DNA from: Metopolophium dirhodum
Lineage: Eukaryota; Arthropoda; Insecta; Hemiptera; Aphididae
Length of the DNA: 64,000 nucleotides
Direction of reading: 5' to 3'
Assembly (NCBI RefSeq): GCF_019925205.1
Contig: NC_083560.1
Location: 34,022,270-34,086,269, forward strand
A program made the translations under genes and the position numbers. Below, one piece after another: positions 47,708-59,480 of this stretch. Under the pieces are notes generated by a model. It did no database searches and was not told the DNA's origin. It saw nothing but the letters and a program-made list of their open reading frames with translations. How positions within the stretch are numbered: position 1 is the stretch's first letter; every line of letters starts with the position of its first letter.

Positions 47708-49117
47708 CAGTGTTGGGAAGGAACTCGTTCCAAAAAGTACGGATTCCTGGGACGAGTTCTGTTTGTAGGAACGAAGCTTGGCACTGCTTCCTTTAAAAAT
47801 AAAGGAAAAAGAAAATGAACGAATTCTTTATTTTGAGGAACGTGAACGAAAAACACAGTTCATTTATTTTTCTTAATATTTCATATTATTTAGTATACTT
47901 TATACTTATTAATAATTATATACTAATATGTTATTTATATTATATTTATATTTATTTTTTTATTTATATAATATATTATACTTAAAAGTTGAAAGTACTT
48001 ATAGGAAAAAAAAAGTATAAGAAAAATACAAGCTGAATCTATATTATTAATTATTTTACATTTTTAATTTTTTGTATACCTATTGATTAAATTGTTCAGT
48101 AGGTACCTATTGACTATTCAGCTCCTGTTTAGTTTCATCTTTTAAGTTCTAATTCAATGATCATTGTTGTTTTTTTTTTTTTTTTCTAAACGCCGAAACG
48201 GCAATTTTACATATTATTACAAATAGGTATGGTATAAGTACAGTAAGGTAGAATACATAAATAATTTAGATAAAAGTATAAATATTTCAGAGTATACATG
48301 TTATAATATAGATAAATAGTATAGTTATAAAGGTAGAAGTATAATTAGTGGCCTAAGGATTATTGGTTGTTCGCAGCTCTGAGCATGCGGTGTAGAGTGT
48401 GGTTGTGCCCATACGAGGTCTTGTGGGTTGGGACATAAAATTGTGATTGGTTTCTGGAAGAATGAGAAGGAACTCTGAATGGTATGGCTGCAAGGAGATC
48501 AGGAACGTCCAAAGAACCACTTAGAATTGAATTTAGAAAGTCTAAGTCTGCTTTTGCACGGCGAGAGGTAAGAGTTGGGATGTTCAAAACTTGCCTTATG
48601 TTGGAATAATCATGATTTTCGTGATAAATGTTCATTTTGAAGGCAATAAAGTTAAGAAATTTATTTTGGACGCGTTCAAGTCGTAGCTGGTCTTTGACTA
48701 AATACGGTTGCTAGATCACAGATCCAAATTCAAGAAGAGAGCGGACAAGGGCATAGTATAAAGTACAAAGGCATCCAACCGACTTAAATAATTTAGTATT
48801 ACGTATGATGAACCCGAGGACTTTAAGTGCTCTATTAACCATCGAATTTATGTGAGTGCTAAAACATAGATTAGGCGAGTAAATTATACCAAAGTCCTTA
48901 ATGGAGGAAACTCGTTCAAGTTCCGTGCCGTTAAGAAAGTTTTTGCATTATAAATAACAAGGTATGACTTTAAAGCCGAGAGAAAACCAGGACACTAGGT
49001 TAACAATGGAACGAACATGGGAACGAGTTCATTTTTTAGAGGAACTATATTTGGAACGAGTTCATATTTTAACAAATGAACAGGGAACGGAACGAGATGC
49101 TTTTAAAAACATAACTG
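47708..49117. mobile_element. hAT-type element (1.41 kb), perfect 8-bp target duplication CATTTATT
   Basis: Starts CAGTGTTGGGAAGGAACTCG and ends in GGAACGAGATGC...CATAACTG, a decayed inverse of the start. CATTTATT flanks it on both sides (47700-47707 and 49118-49125). GGAACGA/TCGTTCC words recur near both ends. It has no transposase of its own, and the middle is taken by a LINE fragment. The open frame 48964-49176 crosses its right end and is not a gene. Confidence 0.78.
48168..48963 (-). pseudogene. 5'-truncated Jockey-like LINE, reverse transcriptase C-terminal part
   Basis: On the minus strand a frame of about 195 codons runs from near 48943 to 48360. It reads FLNGTELERVSSIKDFGIIY, NRALKVLGFIIRNTKLFKSV, LYYALVRSLLEFGSVI, then LVKDQLRLERVQNKFLNFIA, and ends AANNQ. 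This is the thumb and C-terminal part of a Jockey/I-type reverse transcriptase. A single TAG replaces the Trp usual after GSVI. The catalytic FADD box lies 5' of the truncation. A poly-T run at 48170-48186, the complement of a poly-A tail, marks the 3' end. Truncation plus poly-A is the usual outcome of target-primed insertion. It is inserted in the hAT element 47708-49117. Confidence 0.85.
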
Positions 49118-49125
49118 CATTTATT

Positions 49126-49639
49126 AGATGTGGAAAGGCGGGGAATAGTAAGTTCCTGCACGAGAGTAGCAGGTAAACAATTACATACGTTAGTTCCTAC
49201 ACGACGGGAAAAGGTACATATATGTAAGTTCCTACACGGCGGAAAAGGTTAAATATGTATATATACCTACGAATTAATAAAAATAAATATAATATGATGA
49301 TTAAAAAATATAATAAAAATTGCATATTGCAAAATTTTATATTTTATAAGGTTTATTTCTATAACTTAAAAATTTAACATAATCGTATTTGATTCATTTT
49401 GTTTGTTATATAGTCTGCATTTTTTTCATTTAAGCCACAGCACCAACAGGCGTATCGTTTTAATAATACTCGGTCCAGCTGTAGCTAGCTATAATATACA
49501 CTCAAATATACTTCATTTAAAGCCAAACATATACCCACGAAATTACGGGAAAATACTACAAGCTACAAGCTGATAATAGTATCCCGACTTGACGTAGGGT
49601 GAAAGATAAAATATCTTATTGAAATTTTTCCGGTAACAG
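49126..49639. other. Unassigned, with a MITE-like fragment
   Basis: 49175-49245 contains tandem AAGTTCCTACACG(A/G)CGG words. 49540-49605 shares GGGAAAATACTACAAGCT and CCCGACTTGACGTAGGG with 8480-8530. Confidence 0.4.
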
Positions 49640-49861
49640 AGGTGTTTGATTGTCGTTTTCATTTGGGCCAAGCTTGGCATCGCAAAAATTCAAAATTTTA
49701 GTTTACGCACCACAATTTAATTCTGCAAATGACGATGTAGGAAAATGGTTGGTACATATTTTAAGACTTTTTTCAATCCAGAGGATGTGGCAGAATGCTG
49801 TACAGAATATTTCATGGCAGACAAACCTAAAAATACAAAAGCTATAACAGAATTTTATGAT
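49640..49861 (+). pseudogene. MULE transposase C-terminal fragment
   Basis: Encodes VFDCRFHLGQAWHRK, then in a shifted frame KIQNFSLRTT, two stops, and FFNPEDVAECCTEYFMADKP...AITEFYDYSM with a stop. This is the characteristic C-terminal region of FLYWCH/MULE transposases (CRFHLGQSWWRKIQ ... FL.PDDV...F). Only this last exon remains, on the opposite strand and 22 kb away from the N-terminal MULE relic at 26915-27550, so it is a separate insertion. Confidence 0.76.
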
Positions 49862-50159
49862 TATTCTATGTGATTATATTATGTTTCGTACAAAACATAA
49901 TATAAACCTAATATACTATAAAAACCTAATTTAAAATCAAACTTTTGTTTACAAAAAGACGAAATTCTAAATTGTATTACATAATTTTTGGTTCATCAAT
50001 CTTCTGAAACCAAATACCTTAAACTTTAATATTTTGGAAAAATGTAAAACTGTTGCTTTTGTTTAATACCGAGGAGATCAACATTTTACCTAGGTGGAAA
50101 ATAATTTATTCACCAACAGGTACTCGACAAACCGTAATTAAAAATTTCGTGCAGGTTAA

Positions 50160-50425
50160 GCGCGCGTGGTCAAGCAGGTGTGTCGTAAAGATGACACGAC
50201 GGTTTTGGTACGGGCGACAAGTTTGTGCTGGGCTGGACTAGTGCTAAGTCGGCACACGATTTTATTTTTAAACGCAAGGTTTTATCACGCGGTCTTGGAC
50301 GTGTCCATTCCAAGCGCGCCCGAAATCGCTTACGTCTAAAGGGGGCTTTGTAAGTGATCCGCTTCCCTAAATACCAAGAAAAAATTAACTTGGTCCTTAG
50401 CATCGGAGATGTAGCCATGAACATT
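50160..50425. other. GC-rich block of unknown origin
   Basis: About 265 bases much richer in GC than the surroundings. Basic open stretches occur on both strands (50170-50424 minus; HDFIFKRKVLSRGLGR on plus), but I recognise no family and every plus frame has stops. Retrocopy or MITE interior are possibilities. Confidence 0.35.
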
Positions 50426-50829
50426 ATGATATAATAATTATTATATTACCCGTATTAAATTATAATTAAATGCTTTATATATTATATAGCGAAATGACTG
50501 GAACAAATGTATCTCGTAAGTATCTATACGTCTAAAAATTGTTTTATTAATTATTAGTACCCACCTATTTATACACGTTGACAGTGGCATACGCAACATT
50601 TTTCGGTATATAACGATTGAGAACGGCATTTTTGGTAACACGATTGAGAGCGCTCGATATTTCATTTTTTTTCCAACGTTGCCAAATTTAATCGAATTAT
50701 AATTTGAGCACCATAATTGGTTGGTATACCTATTGAAATAATCCAGAAATATACTATGTTGTTATTAAAATTCAAATTGAAACTCGATCAGAAACTATAT
50801 TGAAAATTACTACGAAAGTTAGAGTCCAG

Positions 50830-51690
50830 GTACTAAGAATAATTTGTATTTGTATGTCATAGGTTTAGGCAAGTTTGGTGGCTTAGATGATCTAAAAATG
50901 TGTAACTTTGCATTTATTAAATCAAATTTCGGATTTTTACCTAAATCCATAACATATTTGGAAAAGAAAGAAATAAAATTATCTGATTCATTAAAAACTG
51001 TCGAAGATGTGAAAAATAAAATCATTGACTTAAAATGTACAAAATGCAAAGCAGTTGGACAGAAGTTAAACGATGTTTTAAACAAAAACCATGGTTACAA
51101 AGCTTTATGAAAATTTTCAAAAATTTTGAGCGGCAAAGTATAAGATATAGAAGGATTGCCTGAGGATTTCATAAGTATAATGATTTGGTTTATTTTATGT
51201 ATATGCTCAAATGTCGTCTGTAGATGTCGAAAGAAGTATTTCCGTGTATACAAATTTATTGTCAAGTAATCGTCGTAGATTCACGTTAAAAACATCAGGA
51301 AATATCTCTTTGCGCAGTGTTATTTTTAACGTAAAGAAATTAAGAAAAAAAATAAGAATTAAAACATTTAAATATTTAAACATTGTTTAGTTTTTACTTT
51401 AGGATCGGTAGATACGGAAGAAAACTAAAATGTAAACCAATTACCTTTTAAAAATTCAATTTATTAAATCATTTTAAATATAATAATATAATATAATTAA
51501 AAATAATATAATATTCTAATATAGTAATATATAATATACATTTTAATAAAACAAATATTTAATTTTACCACATAATTGTTAAATTAAATTTTTTTGGGCA
51601 TATCTTCGTGCATATACGGTTATTTTTAAGTGCATATTTGGCCATATTTTGGTGCATATTTTGGTGTTTTTTAGAGCTAGAATTCCTTAA
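50830..51690 (+). pseudogene. Second hAT transposase relic, C-terminal part
   Basis: 50844-51110 encodes NFAFIKSNFGFLPKSITYLE...IKLSDSLKTVEDVKNKI...LNDVLNKNHGYKAL, the helical region of the hAT type common in aphids. After stops and a frame change, 51205-51340 encodes SSVDVERSISVYTNLLSSN and RRRFT, the dimerisation domain with its conserved ER-S-F-like motif (here ERSIS). GCATAT(A/T)TT words repeat at 51598-51665, as in the subterminal region of such elements. The N-terminal zinc finger and catalytic core are missing. It differs from the TTF/DUF4371 type at 394-3577. Confidence 0.78.
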
Positions 51691-51714
51691 GCCTATTAAT
51701 TACTAACGATCTAC

Positions 51715-52095
51715 CAATATAAATAATTGAAGTATAACAAATACTACCTACATATAATATTACATATAGTTTATATTTTTGTAAAACCATATTTAAGGAT
51801 TATTATCCTTGGTATGAATATTTTAATAACTCAGAAACAACTTATTAGAATTTTGATTTAGATACTTCAACATTTTCAAGAGAATCACCCACAAAAAAAT
51901 TTACAGTAAAAAAGGAAGATTTTCATTTGAAAAATTTAAGTTTTTATCGCCACAGAAAATTCCTTGAGTAGTACAAAATGATCAGGAATTTGAAAATATG
52001 GTCTTTTAAAATCAGAATTTTAATAAAAGTATTATTAAAGGGATAAATGGAGTTGAGCATGTTTAAAAAATTGTTCTATGTACCTATTACGTATT
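51715..52095 (+). repeat. Dispersed repeat, copy 2 (partner 7540-7925)
   Basis: Diverged counterpart of the repeat at 7540-7925, same orientation. See that entry for the shared words. Confidence 0.7.
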
Positions 52096-54059
52096 TTTAT
52101 AAGTTATACATATTATTTTACGTTTTTTATTCATATATTTGTATTACATATTATTAGGTGCACATATATTGGTATTAGGTTATAATTATTAATATATGAC
52201 TTTTTTCAAGAATATTTACGGGCATGAATATTTCAAGGTATAACGTTCACAATTGTTCGATAGCCACATTTTTATTGGTGGGGGGAAAATAATTTATCCA
52301 ATTTATTTTGTCCAATCTAATAATTTCAGACGTTTAGGTGAGTTATATTTGAAAACGTTTGTATAACTTCAACTTCTCAACTTTTCTAGTAGACGTTTTC
52401 TAAACACGTTGATACACTTAAAAACATTGTCTTCTATAAATATTATTATTATTAATATAATATGTATCTGTTTATCTAATAATTTGTATTATATTAGAAG
52501 CAAAAGCATGATATCCGCCAACTGCAAAGGGTATATGACAAATATAAGTCAGAAAAACTAAAATAATTTTGTTATAAAGTTATTAATTATATTATACTGA
52601 TTTATTTTTACCAATACTTTTTAGTGTATATGTCAAAATTCAAATATAATACGTGGGAACTACACTACTACTTATAGAACTTTAGTACTTACCTGCCTAT
52701 CGATAATATTGTAATAATTTTTAGTATGATAAATATAATAAATAATAAAAATATTATTATGGTATAAACGCGAATATCCCAGCGTTTATACTTACCGGTA
52801 CGTATTTATTGACATTTATATAAACAATTTTTTTTTAAAAATCGAAAATACTAAATGACAAATACAAATACCCTAATACGGTTATTCGTGCACAAAATAA
52901 TCAAAAAATAAGTCGTTAGGATATTTTGCTTGAAACACAAATCACGACTAAGATAAATTAAAAAAACGAACATATTTCCATAAAATTACAAATTAAAATA
53001 AAATGTTTCTAACTAATATTCAAATCGTAAAATTGCAGGAGAAACGGAGAAACTTCACTATAATAATATTATAAATAATGGAAACAACAACGGTCGACCG
53101 ACGATGGTACTGCGTATACTAGCCACCGCATACCGCAGTATGACATCCTGGTACCGGGGCGGAAAAAAAGATTGTGTTTTCTTGTTTTTTTCTTGTGGCC
53201 TTTCCCTGGTGGAATATTATATACCTATGATGACGAATAGGATCAATTATGTTAATGTTAAATACTTAGTCAACATATTGTTTATACATTATTAATTACA
53301 AAAAATACTATAGTGGTTACTTAATTGTATTTATTCAAGTGTATTATACTTCTACGTCCTGCCAAATAGTTAAAAAATTGATCCTATTCGTCATAATAGG
53401 TATTTGTAATATTATAAAATGGCATTTTACTTAGTTTCCATATTATATCATGTCTTGTAAAGATTTAATCGTTACTAATATTATTATTTTTTTTTATTTA
53501 GATTTATTTGACACAGAGTTATAACGAAGTGTTTTTGGTGTGGTATAAGCTATTTTTTTATGAAATTAGTCGCGATGTTATTTGACTGTATATAATAATA
53601 ATAATAATAATAATCCATATAGCATGCATCGTTGGCCTCCTGGTGTTATATCTTTTTTTCTAAAACTATAACGCGTAAACATCTTTTCCACCACGAGGCC
53701 AGCGTTCCATACTTATAGACATATCGTTACATCTAACCCATATTTTATTATCATGTATTCATGTTTAATAGTTGATGGCTTGCGACTTGAGTCATAGATG
53801 GACCATGATGGCAAATCACAGAATTAAGAGCATATGATTTACCATCGACCTTAATAAATTGTTGCCACGGGTAATGAATTAATCACCAGATTGTTTATTT
53901 TCTTATTAAAATTGTTCCGAGTTTTTAGCATAATAATATTATAATACCGTCGCGCTGGATACACGAAATGCACTAAACAATCGCACTCGTTGAGTCGTAT
54001 ATACATGCAATACACGCAATACCAGTGAGGCTCGAGCCTAGGGCGACAACTTGTATACG
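52096..54059. other. A+T-rich interval with a hairpin
   Basis: 53222-53249 and 53375-53402 are inverted copies (ACCTATGATGACGAATAGGA / TCCTATTCGTCATAATAGGT) separated by about 125 bases. This is a small foldback element or the ends of a MITE. (AAT)n lies near 53590-53613. The open frame 53104-53295 has no recognisable product. Confidence 0.45.
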
Positions 54060-54374
54060 TACATATGTTTTAAAGTTATACCAAAAACTAAAATTCGATT
54101 TTGTCAAAACCCGATTTTGCGTAAAAATTCCCGTTTTTTCTTAATTTTCATTTTGTTTTTCCAGTCGCTTTTGAAAACTATTGGGAATTTAAAATTTTGA
54201 CCTCCCAAAAGTACCAACTAGATTCACTTTCCCGTCGAACAAGATACTGAAGTTGAAAATCGAAGCATTCTTTCGACTACTAATCGTGTACACAGACACA
54301 TAAATAAAAAAAAATAAAAAACACACATCATTGTAAAATCAATACATTCGTCGCTCCGCTCAGAATCTAAAATT
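54060..54374 (-). repeat. GATTCTGAGCGGAG repeat, well-preserved end
   Basis: Runs from AGTTATACCAAAAACTAAAA to CGCTCCGCTCAGAATCTAAAA. It is among the clearest copies of the terminal 310 bases of the family. Confidence 0.82.
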
Positions 54375-54539
54375 GTGTGTAGTGTGTATTTTTATATTAT
54401 ATTAGATGGCTGAAAATGTTGGGTTGGGTAAACAATTCTAGATTTCACTTCACAAAAAAATGTTGAGTTCGGCGCCACTACCTGTGAAGTTACTGAATGC
54501 GATATCCCAAAATAATGTTGTATGTTTCGTCACATTGTA

Positions 54540-54770
54540 ACTTTCATAACAATCATATAGTGTAACACGAGACTTCCCTATTTAAGCGCACCGACTTCGC
54601 TGAGAGTACACAAAGTGGTGTCCGGAAAAATAGGAAAAAAATATTCAAGTCTTATCAAATCATACCAATGACCTGTGAGTCGGGATCGAACCCTCACCCC
54701 TAACTTAAATTACCTACCCCTTACATACAGGGACACACTAATAAGATAACTCAATAGAAATAACATAGTG
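54540..54770 (-). other. Possible SINE-like segment with a B-box
   Basis: On the minus strand GAGGGTTCGATCCCGACTC near 54668-54690 is a good match to a tRNA-type internal B-box (GGTTCGANNCC). I find no convincing A-box at normal spacing and no tRNA cloverleaf. A TATTTAAG word lies near 54578 on the plus strand. Confidence 0.25.
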
Positions 54771-56664
54771 TATTTAGACTCGTATAGGTATTAGGTAATA
54801 GTCGGGTGTTTGGTAAGTGGTATAAGTATTATAATGAAATATATAAGTATTACAAACAACAATATTGGTATAGGTATACTTATGATTTATAGACTTCTAG
54901 TTTATACATTGCTCAATAAAGTAGATAGGTATTAACTTATAAAACTTATCTGCCACCTAAGTCCTACCTACTAAGTACTAATTATTACCAAGTAACATGC
55001 AGTAAGTAATTAATCCAATCAACTTAATTTGTTAGTTCGTTATGTTGTTATAATTATTTGGTTATCACTTATAAAACTAAATTCATGCAAGTTCATACAA
55101 TCATACATAAACAAAATAAAACAAGTATTAATTTCAATTTTTAACAAAATGAAATTCTTTATTAATATTTAGGTATTATTAAAACTTAAAAATTACAGAA
55201 ATGATTAATTATTATAAGCATTAAGAAACCAGATTATTTATTATTTAGTAGTTATACCTTAGTAGGTATAACTTAAGTGCTAACATAAGAATAGTAAGTT
55301 AGGTAATTATAGATATAAGGCAGGTACTCGTATCTTTTTTTATAATTCATGAAGTAGAGTAATAGCAATGGATTTGCTACCTGTTGGTATATTATATAAA
55401 CATTTATTTTTTAAACAGTCCAAGTCAATTAATTTTGAAGAAATATGATTATTATTGTTAATTTAAAATTATTTAATTAAGCAAGATGGAATGGGATCTT
55501 GATACATAATACAATAATTTAATGGAGTTACAATAAGATGTATTTATATTTATGTATTTTTATTTATATTAAATTTTGGGATGTCTCGATGATTACACAA
55601 CGAGCTCCCTAATAGGTTGTGTTTTTTTTATAGTTTCTATTTTTATATCTCTGGGATATCGCATTCGACAATTGCATTATATCTAGTTGATAGACCGATA
55701 TGACTCCGCATACAATAACACCCATAGTAGTCGAATAGTAATTGTTATTTGTTATTTCAAATTTAAATCGCATAGAAATCACTTTGTGACATCTCAGAGA
55801 ATATAATTATAAACACTTCTTATAACATCTATTTAAAATTACATAGTAGTAGTTATGCGATGTCCCATTTGAGACTTAAAAATACAGTCTCTGAGATATC
55901 GAAATCAACTTTATGCACACAGAGTAATTAGTATCTATAATTAATATTTAATTACAGATACGCATATTATATTATATTATTCCTTCTAAGATTTTTCTGA
56001 TTTTTAATAGGTTTTTATGAAAAACCTATTTTATCTATTACTTGAACTAATTTTAAAAAATACTAGACAATTGTCTGAATTTAACAAATACATGTTGTAC
56101 CTGGTGAGTATATATTAACATATAAAAAAAAATTAAAACATTCGTGTTGACCAATTAAATAAGTGTTTTTACTGTAAGTAGGTGCCTCGTGCCTACATTC
56201 AATAAATTATTATTTGATAATAATTATTATTATTACCTATATTTTGTATAATATTTTTATATACTATGTTTTTAACTGTATTATTTGACGTATCGATCAT
56301 TCGAAATATTTTTATATACTATACCTATTTGTGAAGTTGTTAAGTTAGTTAAGTTGAATTACACATAATATATTATCGTAATTGAAAACAAAATTTATGA
56401 TACATAATTTATTTTAACAATATAATATAATATACGTATTTGTAATTAAATATTAACTAGAGATACTAATAAACGTCTAAAAATATTTGTTCAACCATTT
56501 GCATGTAGTTGTGGGTAATATGGGGATTTTTTTTCCTATGGTCGGGGATTTTTTTTCCAATTAAGTACCATTTTATAGTGATGGGCACTACCGAATAGTT
56601 TGTACTATCGAATGTTAGTACATAATATATTATATGTAGTAGTATTGTACATATAGTATATACG
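54771..56664. other. A+T-rich interval with a weak palindrome
   Basis: No coding region. CTGGGATATCGCAT near 55650 and ATGCGATGTCCC near 55857 are inverted. TCTCTG(G/A)GATATCG occurs twice in direct orientation, about 260 bases apart. It may be an old foldback element. Confidence 0.4.
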
Positions 56665-56679
56665 AATAATAAATGGACA

Positions 56680-57000
56680 TTTTCCAGCCGACTGTTTTCG
56701 GTCTAGTAGGACATTCCCCCCCCCCCCCCCACCGATAAATTTTTTATACGGACTTTTCCCCCCATTTTTTTAAAAAGTTTATTATTATAACTAATATAAT
56801 TTAATAATACAATATTATTTATTATTTAATATGAAATTATTTTTTTTTTAAATAAAATATAAAATATATAAACATTTTTTTTATTTTCATAAATATAATA
56901 GATTACCTATAAATGAATATGTTTGATCAACTGAACTAATTGAAACAATACAAATTTTAAAAAAATAAGTATAAAATAAAATATAATTAGTAGTCAATAA
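56680..57000 (+). repeat. One-ended copy of the poly-C/poly-G MITE
   Basis: AATGGACATTTT, ACTGTTTTCGGTCTAGTAGG and a C-run, followed by the same A+T-rich interior as 32700-32930 (TATTTATTATTTAATATGAAA). The right terminus is missing. Confidence 0.75.
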
Positions 57001-57299
57001 AAATGGCTATAAATTCTGACATAAAAATGATACATTTTGTAAAAAACATTCGATTACTGATTCTTTCGTTGCTTCTAAACACATATTTTTTAGCCTTTGT
57101 TCATATTTATTTTTTATTTATTAAAACTGTACCAGTTTGAATATTTAATAATTTAATAATTTCTTTTGAATTTTTTTGTTATGATAGTTTTCAAAACGTC
57201 AATTAACTTAACTTTCAAAAAAAAAAAATGGAGGAAACTTAAGTGAAATTTTACCCAAACACTGATAGACTATACACATAATAATATGAAATAATGAAA

Positions 57300-58500
57300 A
57301 TCTGACTAAATCCAATAAACTGTGTTTATGTATTTTTTAGATTTTTTGGTAACATAATTCACTATTTACGTGGAATATTGTTTTAAATTCTCAATCTTTA
57401 GGTATAAAAGTGGAACATTTTATATATTTTTAACTACAAAATAATTATTCAATTTTAAATTTGATAAATTTTGTCAAAATTCGATCTTTAAATGCTTATA
57501 AAAAAAAATTATGCACATGTATTTTTAATATTTTCAGGAGCCTTGTATTAATTTTTACTCTTTTTGGCCCAACAGATAAACTTTATTGATATTCATAGAA
57601 AAAAAAATAAAAAATTCAAATATGAAATTGTATGTAAACAGTTCAAAACAAGTCAAGATATTTTGAAAATGTTATTAAGTATAAGAATTGATAAAATAAA
57701 CATTCAGTGAAATTTTCATGTACTACAGTTATTCGTTTTTGAATTACAACAAAATAAGAAAATCGCTACATGAGAAATTGAGTGAATATCCAATGTTGTA
57801 AAAATATAAACTTCAAACGCTCATAAAAATTTAATTTGATTTGCCTGTAGCCTTTTTTTTGATAAACGTAGACAAACTTATGAGGAATCTTGTATTACAT
57901 TTTCATTTCTTAGACTTGAAAAGAAAATTTTTATGAATTATTAACTCAAAATAATTTGCTAATTTTCGTGATTATTCCGTATTTTGTCAATATTTGAACT
58001 TTGAATGCTTATAAATAAAAACTGTGACTAAGGATTTTTAATATTTTTCAAACGTCATTGTAACTACATAGTAGGAGCTTTGTATTAAATATTATATCCG
58101 TAAACAGCTCAAAACAAGCCAAAATATTTTGAAAAATTTTTTATGTATAGAAAAGGCAGAAACATTCAGTGAAAATTTCATGTATTTACAATCATTTGTT
58201 TTAGAGTTACACCAAAAGCCAAAGTCGATTTTGTCAAAAACCGATTTTGCGTAAAAAAAACCCGTTTTTCCTTAATTTGTATTTTGTTTTTCCAGGCGCT
58301 TTTGAAAACTATTGGGAATTTTAAATTTTGACCATTTTGCACCAACGATATTCACTTTCCCATCGAAAAAGATACTAAAATTGAAAATCCAATATTTTTT
58401 CGACTATTTACCGTGTATAAAGGCACAAAAAAAAATGTAAAAAAAAAACACACATCATTGTCAAATCAATACATTCAACGCTCCTCTCAGAATCTAAGAC
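57300..58500 (-). repeat. GATTCTGAGCGGAG repeat, longest copy (about 1.2 kb)
   Basis: Shows the family's internal plan: two or three diverged modules, each with AAATGCTTATAAA-like, CTTGTATTA, AACAGTTCAAAACAAGTCAA-like and TACA(G/A)TTATTCGTTTT-like segments. The terminal 300 bases end CTCAGAATCTAAG. Useful as the reference copy for the fragments elsewhere. Confidence 0.82.
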
Positions 58501-59110
58501 ATAAGATATTATGTAGATATTAAGTAAATTTCAAGTCTAAATAATTTTGAAGTTTCGTTTTTTGACATCAAATTGTATGGTGTTTTGAAAATTCCCCTTT
58601 ACTTAATTTAAAAAATATATTTATTAAAATAACATTTAATTGACTTATAAAGTTACATAATTCACAACTGTTATGAAATTAAGATGTGTATCTTTTTTTT
58701 TATCTTTATCTAGATATTTAAAATAATATCTTTATATAACACTGCTAGCAGAGCTCAACGCGTTAATATCAATAATAATTTTATTTGTTTTTCATCCGTC
58801 GCTTTGTCGTAACCTCTGCAAATATTTTTACAGTAAGTTACGGACAACGCTGAAAACTTACAGGTATCGTGCCCATGTTATAGCACATTGTATGATTTGT
58901 ACGTATATTTTTGTATGACAAAATTGTACCTATATTATTAGTATATTAATAATTTTGATAGTATAATTGTTATAATACGCATATATTAGCATTTAGCGTG
59001 AATATTATTAAAGTTATTCGATCTTACGAATTGTTTTGTAAACTGTTCACTGTATGTCTGAAAAAAAAATTATACGTAGAGCATATTTATAATAATGTAC
59101 TTTAATTAAA
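58501..59110. other. Unassigned A+T-rich interval
   Basis: No feature supported. Confidence 0.35.
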
Positions 59111-59119
59111 TTATTAAAA

Positions 59120-59480
59120 GGACGCCTCACCCGCATATCGCATATAATATTATGTTGTCTCCGTCTTACAAGTGCGTAACATACCAAATTGTACGCTCAG
59201 CAAAACACGTGTAGCTCCGTTAGTTTGAAAATTATGATGAATTGACCTCTTATAAAATTTGAAGGTAAGATTATTATCTAGGCAATCTTATGGATTTTTT
59301 TATTATTGTTTATTTTAAAGCGAGTTATGAGTATTTTAAAATTGTAAATAGTCTGTACATCATAAATACTCATAACTCGCTTTAAAATTAAAATATAATA
59401 AAAATCCCATGAGATTGCCTAGATAATAATCGAACCTTTAAATTTTATAAGAGGTCAATTCCCTCTAATTTTTAAATAAT
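59120..59480. mobile_element. Palindromic element with CCCGCAT...TTGTCTCCGTC leader
   Basis: 59221-59337 and 59363-59478 are inverted copies (GAATTGACCTCTTATAAAAT / ATTTTATAAGAGGTCAATTC; AGCGAGTTATGAGTATTT / AAATACTCATAACTCGCT). The left leader (TGTTGTCTCCGTCTTACAAG) recurs near 14485, and in variant form near 23480, 34425 and 37300, usually followed by the same AT-rich words. A dispersed repeat folded on itself. Confidence 0.72.

Noticed and set aside
50441..50665. 74-codon minus-strand frame
   Set aside because: No recognisable domain, A+T-rich composition, no splice or conservation support.
50844..51110. Both-strand 88-codon frames considered as a small conserved gene
   Set aside because: The plus frame is a hAT transposase fragment followed by the dimerisation domain in another frame. 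The minus frame is its shadow.
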